Assembly: GCA_030141605.1 (NCBI GenBank)
Contig: JAQGDQ010000140.1
Coordinates: forward strand, 32,501 to 70,000
Source of the DNA: Tubiluchus corallicola
Lineage: Eukaryota > Priapulida > Priapulimorpha > Priapulimorphida > Tubiluchidae
Direction of reading: 5' to 3'
DNA: 37,500 nt
This document shows positions 30,825-37,500 of the stretch, one piece after another (the stretch's first letter is position 1; each line of letters opens with the position of its first letter). The notes beneath the pieces are model-generated. The model ran no database searches and had not been told where the DNA came from. It saw only the letters and a list, made by a program, of their open reading frames with translations. The position numbers and the translations under genes are program-made.

Positions 30825-31140
30825 TCAAAAAACTTTCCATGCAAATCTATATTACTTAGCATTTCACTTACCTGCTGGAAGACTTATGTAACTAGACTAA
30901 TAATTTAAAATGTTTTCACCAATTGGTAAATGTCGCTGACTCACCCTCCAGGGTGCGCCACTCACTAGCCAAAAACGTATTTTTAATCTTATTCACAAGA
31001 TACAGTAATTTAAAATTTTACTTAATTAGCAACATGTATGCTACGGATGCTCTGATTATTTTTTCAAACTTTACTTAATGTTATCAAAACTTGTTTCAAA
31101 CAACCTACGATTAAAATGGCTACGCCTAACGGTCATCACG
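30825..31140 (+). repeat. Dispersed repeat family, copy 2
   Basis: This is the same unnamed repeat as 19885-20215, in the same orientation, with moderate divergence. It is intronic, between exons 5 and 4. Confidence 0.75.
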
Positions 31141-31305
31141 GGAGTTTAAATTTACACGTTTTATACAGCGTTTCGGCCGATTCAAACCATGTATACGAAA
31201 AGGCAGTACGTAGATGGTATAAAATGGCGAGACAAATTTTTTAAGCTTTATGTAAGTGGAGGGTTTTCTTGTACTTTAATATTTAAAAAATGCTAGCATA
31301 CTAAC

Positions 31306-31333
31306 CGCCTCTGTTTGTGTCGTGTATGTTACA
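31306..31333 (-). CDS. Exon 4: candidate linker microexon after finger 2
   Basis: 28 nt, phase 2 to 0, acceptor TTTCAG, donor GTTAGT. With the split codon it reads N-VTYTTQTEA. There is no sequence similarity to other linkers. It is needed to bring phase 2 of exon 3 to phase 0 of exon 5 and fits exactly. This is the weakest exon of the model. Confidence 0.6.
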
Positions 31334-31810
31334 CTGAAAATGAAAATAAAAAATGTTAAAGGACACAATTCACGATGCATCATAAGTTGACTTTACAAAA
31401 CAGGATATAACTAAACAGGCATTTCAAAAAAATGTTTTAACGGTGTTCTTATAATTATGAACATTGGTTGACTTCTAAAAATGTTTTGCAGACGAACTGT
31501 TCTAAGTAGCCAAAACAAAAATTTTTAAACATATTTCAATGGAGGACCTATGACTTAGGATATATACACTTGCTTAATCACATGAAAGTATTGTATAAAA
31601 AAGAAGTATATATTAGTATTAGCCACATAGTATTTTTGTATTCATAAGTGTATTTTAAAATTTTATATGGAAGCAAGCGATCTAGTGAAAAAATAAAACT
31701 TTATTAATGTACAGATCATTTAATCTCTTGTTAATATTGACAGATATGACCATTATGGTTATTTAAAATGGAATTTCAGAATTAAAAAGAATAAAGGAAC
31801 AAAGACTTAC

Positions 31811-31876
31811 TTCGTTTCGTGTTTTGCTGCCATATGCTGCTGCAAACTAATCTCATCTTTAAACTCTTTCTTTGAA
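31811..31876 (-). CDS. Exon 3: HxxH half of finger 2
   Basis: 66 nt, phase 2 to 2, acceptor TTCTAG, donor GTAAGT. It completes CIFC from exon 2 with SSKKEFKDEISLQQ-HMAAKH. The spacing is CX2CX14HX4H, a variant C2H2 finger. Confidence 0.85.
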
Positions 31877-32015
31877 CTAGAAATGAAAAACAAGGCTTTT
31901 ACGTAAGATTTAAGTTACAAAACAGCAGTATTTTTTGTGAACTAAGGCACACAATATTTTTACAAACACAATACAAAGCTTTTTATTGGTTGGCCACCAT
32001 GAAAAATAGACTGTG

Positions 32016-32090
32016 ATGATGGCTGGGGAATACACATGCTCGGTAAGCTGAAAGTCCCTAGATCAAATCTAAGTAGTGTTAAAACTTTTT
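32016..32090 (+). mobile_element. Possible tRNA-derived SINE head
   Basis: The plus strand reads GATGGCTGGGGAATACACAT, GCTCGGTAAGCTGAAAGTCC and CTAGATCAAATCT. This resembles a tRNA D-arm to T-arm region, with a B-box-like AGATCAAATCT. The stems are poor, so only a degraded SINE or tRNA pseudogene is proposed. Confidence 0.4.
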
Positions 32091-32488
32091 TTGCGTTTCA
32101 CATTCTTCAAATCTGATTTAAAAAGATTCTATTAATTATCACGTTGCATCGTCATCAGATTACTACTATTTAACAAAATTTGTTAGAAAAGCAGGGCTGA
32201 TTCCGTTTGGACAGTTGTGAAGGGACCTGAGTTTGACTCAGTTTCAAGGTCATATCTCCAAGACAAAACACTAAACAGTCAGAAGTGTCTTTCAGGCGTG
32301 AATGGGCTTCTTCCCTTTGTGAGGTAAACATCCTGAATTAATATGGGGAACAAAATCTATTGGTAGTCAAAAGTTACCAGTCTTGGTTGCTGTGGCAGTA
32401 TCCAAGCACACGCCATGATTACTCGGTTATTTTCTTTGCTCAACAAGCTTATCAAATTACAACATTATACGAGTGATCGTATTCGTAC

Positions 32489-32902
32489 CTGCAGAATATG
32501 CACCGCATTTTCAACAATGGTGACGCCGCTGCAGCGTCTTTACCTTCCTCAACCGTCTTTGCATCCACATTTTCATTTCTCTTTTCGGGTGTTCCATTGC
32601 GCCGACGTTCTCCGGACGGGCTGCGTTTGGATCTGCCACGTGGAGATTTGCTGCGGTGACGAGACCTGACTGGTGACCGGCTATGTCGCGTACGGCTCCG
32701 GGATCTGCTACGCCGACGTCTGTTTCTGGATCGACTACGTCGTCGTGACCTGCTATGTCTGACAGGTGACTTGCTCCTCCGTGATCCGATCGGTGAAATG
32801 CTCCGTCTTGGTGATGAAATACTACCGTGTCCACCACATCTCTCCGAATTACGGGTCTGACAGGAATGGGAAAAATATGCAGATTTGTACTCAAAATTCT
32901 TC
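32489..32902 (-). CDS. Exon 2: finger 1 end, SR domain, finger 2 CxxC
   Basis: 414 nt, phase 2 to 2, acceptor TTACAG, donor GTACGA. It completes CGVC from exon 1 with RKNFEYKSAYFS-HSCQTRN, a degenerate finger with Asn in place of the last His. An SR domain of about 60 residues follows, including SRSRRRSRSRNRRRRSRSRS, then SRSPVRSRHRSKSPRGRSKR. Acidic/basic linker sequence leads to MRCIFC, the start of finger 2. It fuses an HxxH exon and the next CxxC exon without an intron. A different frame gives a 142-codon open frame with no RS content; the phased SR frame is preferred. SR domains typically mediate contacts with splicing factors. Confidence 0.9.
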
Positions 32903-35154
32903 CTGTAAAAGAAAAATTCTTCTCCATTTCTACCCTCAATTTAAGAATTGAAATTAAAGTTCAAGCATCAAAATTAAAAACACATATTTCATATTAAAAA
33001 AGAGATCAAAGACAATAACATTTTAAAATTTTTTATAACGCTAACAATAACCATTTCACAAGTGATCCACTGCATAGTAACTTTTATTTCATGTTCATTT
33101 AGAGAGGCCAATGTTTGTTCGTTTTTGTTTTGATCCGAATTTTACATATTTTAAATGATTCTTTGTTTACTGAAGATAATTTGCAATGGAAACGTTGGAT
33201 TTTCCTAATAACAATATCATATAATAAATATGAAATCCTGTTATTTCCTACTTATGATATCAAAAGCAATATTTTGAGGTTGCACCAATTACATGATTAC
33301 TAGCTTGCAATGCTACCTAGTAGCACATATGTTATATAATTAAAACAAAAAATGTCACTGACATCAGCAATGTGGAGTCTGTCAATCGACTATCACTTCA
33401 ACTGACTCTCACTTCTGACTCCTGGAGTCCTCAAAATTGTGACTTCCGCTTGACTCTTGACTTTTAGGATTTAAAACAACTCAACCAGTTCTTATGAATC
33501 TCGTATTAAGTATGAATATTGTTTAGCATGTATGATTAAGGGCGGACAAAGACGAAAACAACATTTATTTAGGAATATTTTAACCAGGGATGTTACCGAA
33601 ACGAATATTTCATTTCGGTTTGCTGATAATTGCACTTTTGGTTTAGTTTCGTTTTCGTCGAAAATTTTCAAGCTTCGTAGCCGAAACTTTCGGTCATTTT
33701 TCTGTAACATTTTTCCCAGGTTTTACTAGTATTTATCCAGCTTACCTTTTTTTCTGCTAAATGTCAAAACTGTTGTAAAATTTTGGTTAAAATAGTTCAA
33801 ATAAAGTGTAACTAATGTAACATGCTTTTTATAAAAATGCAGCATATCTTCAGTGCTGACGACTGCACAGCTTGAAGGGTCTCCAGGCAAAATCAATGTG
33901 TAATTTGAATTAAATCAAGTTTAATATTATATTTCATGAAATATAGGCAACAAAATATTTACAAGATTAACTTGTAATAAACGTTGCTTTACTTTTTTTT
34001 TGGTTAGGATTTTTTGCTTATCTATTTCAATCAAGTTTGCATCACAGCAAATATAAGCAAACAAGCAAAAACAAAGTATTTTATTTATTTCAGAAATTTT
34101 CAGTTTTGATAGTAGTTGATTTTGCAAAAATGATTTAGCTTCAGTTTTGTTTCCATATTCGTTTCCGATGTTCCATAAATTTCGGTTTCGGTTTGAGTTC
34201 TGAGTTCAATAAACTGCTTGTTGCTTCTTGCTGCTTTAAGAAATAAACTAACAGATTACAACCAGAGAACTATGTCATGTGAGCATCGTGATGTCTGCTG
34301 CTAAATTTGTAAACACGAATAAAGCCTTTTACGTACGAAGCATGTATGACAATAACTGCCACTGTTACTCTCACTACTAATGATCTAGATCATAATTAAG
34401 GAAATTTAGTAAATGTGTTATGTAAAATAAATGACTTATGGCTTTAGAAAAAAAAGTTTGAGAAAAAAACAATCCATAGAAAGTTACGTAAACAAACTTA
34501 CAAAGTTACTTTAAAGTTTATGAATATTTACTGATAGATAACAAACAAAACAAGTTTGACACATTATTGTGAAAAACTTGTAAGTTATTCTGTCTAAGAA
34601 GTTCACTGTTATTTTTTTATGTTTTTTTTAAATTTTAGCTTTAGTTTTACACAAAATACTGCTACACTGTCTTAAAATGTAATGTTTTAGGCAGGAGTCA
34701 GAGTCAGTCAGGTATTTTCCATCTCCAACTCTTATCCAGAATTAACTTATCCCGACAGACCGACTTCACAATCGTGATATAAACACTACACTATGAGTAA
34801 AGACATTATTCAATCCAGAAATATCTAAGTTACTACTGTACAGATTTCTAATTTAACAATGCAGAAACAAAACAGCAAAACAAGCAAAACTTATCTTGCC
34901 TGCTCTGAATTCATACGAGCACAGCTTAACAGTTCAAGTTTTGTATAGAGTGTTTGTGAAAGAATGTTTATTGTAAACAATAACAAAAAATGTGTAATCG
35001 AAGCATATAACAACAAACTTTGACATTTATGTTTTGATCAGATGCTTTTCTTTGTCATTATTTGACGTTGAATGAAAAATTCGAAAAAACTTTAGCAGTG
35101 AAAAACGTGAAAATTTAAATTAACGCTTAGAGCATCAAAAATAATGAAACGAAC
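32903..35154. other. Large intron, mostly unrecognised
   Basis: This is the intron between exons 2 and 1. Besides the MITE-like element at 33586-33720, I see TGACTC-rich stretches at 33380-33470 and 34690-34720 and CGGTTTCGGTTT motifs near 34180-34195. The rest is AT-rich sequence with short uninformative open frames. Confidence 0.5.
33586..33720. mobile_element. Short MITE-like element (CAGGGATGTTACCGAAA ends)
   Basis: The left end CCAGGGATGTTACCGAAACG and the right end (reverse complement CCTGGGAAAAATGTTACAGA) are inverted with a small insertion. The interior is rich in TTTCGG-type motifs. Flanking ATTTTAAC and GTTTTACT match only loosely, so the target site is uncertain. Confidence 0.5.
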
Positions 35155-35465
35155 CTGCAAACTCCACAATGGAAAATCTGTTGCCTTGCTATTCTTGCTA
35201 TTCCTGGCTCCATATGCGGGAGTTTTTGTGGCACCGGAGGTGACGATTGCCGTCTTTTTCTTTTCATGCTCTCTCTGACCGTTTCCCTGTACGAGCGTGG
35301 CAGCACATCCGACTTATCATGCAAGCCGCCAGTGTTAAATCTACCGGCAGCTGTCACTTGTGCGTGCCCTGATCGTTTGTACGAGTGAGCAAACTGGGTT
35401 TCCAATTCTGGTTTGCTTTCTATAATGTCAAGTGCTCGTTCCAAATCATGTTCAACGTCCTCGCT
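35155..35465 (-). CDS. Exon 1 (first seen): N-terminal region and CxxC half of finger 1
   Basis: 311 nt, phase 0 to 2, acceptor GCTTAG, donor GTTCGT. It starts SEDVEHDLERALDIIESKPE, a predicted acidic helix. A basic segment follows (ESMKRKRRQSSPPVPQK, possible nuclear localisation signal), then RIARQQIFHCGVC. An in-frame TAG is formed by the acceptor itself, so the true start lies in an upstream exon. I could not identify that exon in 35466-37500. Confidence 0.85.
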
Positions 35466-35802
35466 CTAAGCAAAAACGATGAAAAACAAATAAAATTTTT
35501 CTAGCTGTAAACAACAAACAACCTAATAACAATAAGAGGGTTATGGATAAGCAAGTAGCCGCTGAAGGGTAAGTAATAGGGTGAGCACTCTACCAGAATC
35601 GAACTTGTGACTTTCGAACTCGAATTAAACAAATTTCCAAATTTTAAATCCAAATCGAATTTGAATTCAGTTTTAAAGGTTTTCCGAAAAATTTTGGAAT
35701 CACTAACGAAAAGTGGTTCCACACAGATCCTGCATATTACTTGGTTTTGTTCTGCAGTAAGAACATTAATAATTTGTTGAAAACTTGAGCACAGAAATCA
35801 CA

Positions 35803-36752
35803 GATAAACTGTGCTAATTGTATGACATTTCAAATGTCTCAATAATAAAACCATACGCAGTTCAAGTGCTAATTGTATGACATTTCAAATGTCTTAATGA
35901 TAAAACCATATGTAGTTCAAGTGCAGATTACATGACGTTTCAAATGTCTTAATGATAAAACCATATGTAGTTCAAGTGCTAATTGTATGACGTTTCAAGT
36001 GTCTTAATGATAAAACCATATGTAGTTCAAGTGCTAATTGTATGACATTTCAAATGTCTTAATAATAAAACCATACGCAGTTCAAGTGCTAATTGTATGA
36101 CATTTCAAATGTCTTAATGATAAAACCATATGTAGTTCAAGTGCAGATTACATGACGTTTCAAATGTCTTAATGATAAAACCATATGTAGTTCAAGTGCT
36201 AATTGTATGACGTTTCAAGTGTCTTAATGATAAAACCATATGTAGTTCAAGTGCTAATTGTATGACATTTCAAATGTCTTAATGATAAAACCATACGCAG
36301 TTCAAGTGCTAATTGTATGACGTTTCAAATGTCTTAATGATAAAACCATATGTAGTTCAAGTGCTAATTGTATGACGTTTCAAGTGTCTTAATGATAAAA
36401 CCATATGTAGTTCAAGTGCTAATTGTATGACATTTCAAATGTCTTAATGATAAAACCATACGCAGTTCAAGTGCTAATTGTATGACATTTCAAATGTCTC
36501 AATAATAAAACCATACGCAGTTCAAGTGCTGATTGCATGACGTTTCAAATGTCTTGATGAAAAAAACATATGTAGTTCAAGTGCTGATTACATGACGTTT
36601 CAAATGTCTTGATGATAAAACCATATGTAGTTCAAGTGCTGATTACATGACGTTTCAAATGTCTTGATGAAAAAAACACATGCAGTTCAAGTGCTGATTG
36701 CATGACGTTTCACATGTCTTAATGATAAAACCATAGGTAGTTCAAGTGCTGA
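35803..36752. repeat. 55-bp satellite, about 17 copies, with higher-order period
   Basis: The unit begins TTCAAGTGCTAATTGTATGA, continues CATTTCAAATGTCTTAATGA and ends TAAAACCATATGTAG. Each unit carries a palindrome GACATTTCAAATGTC (7-bp arms). Variant sites (CGCAG or TGTAG; CATTT or CGTTT; GCAGATTAC or GCTAATTG) repeat every four units at about 35862-36302, giving a 220-bp higher-order repeat. It lies upstream of exon 1. Confidence 0.95.
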
Positions 36753-37500
36753 GCTATTTGAATCTATAATTTTAGGATCGAATGGAATTGGAAAAAAAAC
36801 TCGTTTGAATGGAATCCAATCAAACGTCCAGTAAGCAAGTGACAGCAGTCATCTTACTAGTGCTAGATACGATTGATACAGCAACTGTCAACTGTGGAAC
36901 AACTGCGCAAAAACTCAGAATTACTTGTATTGCTACAACCCTTTGTTCAAATCGCATTTATCAGAGCCAGTTCACGGAAATTTTAATAACAGAAAGCAGG
37001 CAGCAATAAGTTCATTTTCTTACACAACTGAAGTCTAGCATCATTTTATAAGACTGACTTATTTTAAAGCAAAACTAGGCCCAATTTTAAACAGTAGGTC
37101 AAAATAATCTATACTTTAAAATATTGAAAGGAAACACGCTATTTTTTCAAAAATAACTTTCGTGAAAGAATTATTACCACACAAACACAATTTTAAGTTC
37201 GCGCCACTAGTTCTTCTCTGTTATACATGCATTTTGCCATTCGCTAGTTAGACGGGCACTAGCGACGGCATTTCAGAAATGCATTGCACAAAAATCAGGT
37301 GCAGTGATAAAATAGAGAAAAGAGAACAACGTTTTTCATTGTTCTAGAGTTCATAAGCGAAGAAGAACCTTGTAAAGGATCACTCTTAAAGAAAAGATAC
37401 TAATAACGATGATGCTAGCCCAGCAATTGACATGTACCCAAAAATATTTTGCACATAAAATACGCACAATTTTTTCAGCGAACTTCCCAATAATGACATC
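36753..37500. other. No feature recognised
   Basis: AT-rich sequence upstream of the satellite. A 66-codon plus-strand open frame at 36809 has no recognised content. A minus-strand candidate exon at about 36860-36910 has splice-like borders but does not phase with exon 1. Confidence 0.45.

Larger units (their letters stand above)
1235..35465 (-). other. Gene span: modular poly-zinc-finger SR protein, 35 exons seen
   Basis: This is the extent of one minus-strand gene, open at both ends. It was assembled from 35 exons with GT-AG borders whose phases join without a break (5,189 coding nucleotides, ending in phase 2). The product has 13 U1/matrin/JAZ-type zinc-finger units, an SR domain near the N-terminal side and a 738-residue low-complexity exon in the middle. 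Fingers of this family bind double-stranded RNA, RNA-DNA hybrids or snRNP partners in the nucleus; that role is inferred here. Exon 1 cannot hold the start codon because an in-frame TAG lies directly upstream of its acceptor. The stop codon lies left of the window. Vertebrate proteins with a broadly similar make-up (U1-type fingers plus RS tracts, such as ZNF638 or ZNF318) are possible relatives, but orthology is not claimed. No promoter or polyadenylation site was identified. Confidence 0.85.

Noticed and set aside
32511-32939. 142-codon minus-strand frame over exon 2
   Set aside because: A different frame of the same DNA gives the SR domain and the finger halves in phase with exons 1 and 3.
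36860-36910. Possible upstream exon (VPQLTVAVSIVSS) with AG and GTAAGA borders
   Set aside because: It would end in phase 1, whereas exon 1 starts in phase 0. The alternative frame of exon 1 hits a stop.

Overview
The window is animal nuclear DNA, probably from an invertebrate; I could not narrow the phylum. It is AT-rich and full of microsatellites and minisatellites. It carries tRNA-derived and 5S-rRNA-derived SINE-like elements, hAT and pogo-like DNA transposon relics, CR1/L2-like LINE pieces and a Ty3/gypsy integrase scrap. There is no operon structure, no Shine-Dalgarno-led gene and no CRISPR array.

One large protein-coding gene on the minus strand fills almost the whole window, from 35465 down to 1235. 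Both ends run off the window. I reconstructed 35 exons by eye. Every boundary is GT-AG and reading-frame phase agrees across all 34 junctions. They give about 5.19 kb of coding sequence, roughly 1,730 residues. The product is a poly-zinc-finger protein with 13 recognisable finger units (some degenerate) of the U1/matrin/JAZ type (CX2CX12HX5H or variants). It also has an SR-rich domain (exon 2) and a very large low-complexity exon (exon 18) with 15 heptapeptide repeats and an RE/RS-rich tract. A nuclear RNA-binding or splicing-linked role is inferred from the fingers plus RS tracts. I do not recognise a specific orthologue.

The key structure is a repeated three-exon cassette. A CxxC exon (phase 0 to 2) is followed by an HxxH exon (2 to 2) and then a linker exon (2 to 0). 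Every finger is cut by a phase-2 intron right after its second cysteine. Three finger classes can be told apart. Alpha fingers have a 20-27 residue loop and an FF(L/I)S motif. Beta fingers are canonical CX2CX12HX5H. Gamma fingers are CX2CX12HX4H with FGF, YHL and HNLP motifs. They occur in the order beta, (alpha, beta, gamma), (alpha, beta, gamma), beta, alpha, beta, which points to duplication of a three-finger, nine-exon supermodule. The next exons beyond the left edge are predicted to encode a gamma finger.

Layout on the plus-strand coordinates. 37500-35466 is non-coding and holds a 55-bp satellite with a four-unit higher-order period. 35465-28891 holds exons 1-7 with the SR domain. 28890-26571 holds exons 8-10 and a 5S-derived element. 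25715-19608 holds exons 11-17. 19311-17097 is giant exon 18. 16292-9749 holds exons 19-27. 7783-1235 holds exons 28-35. The rest is intron, mostly mobile-element relics and tandem repeats. Nearly all other long open frames are by-products of simple repeats.
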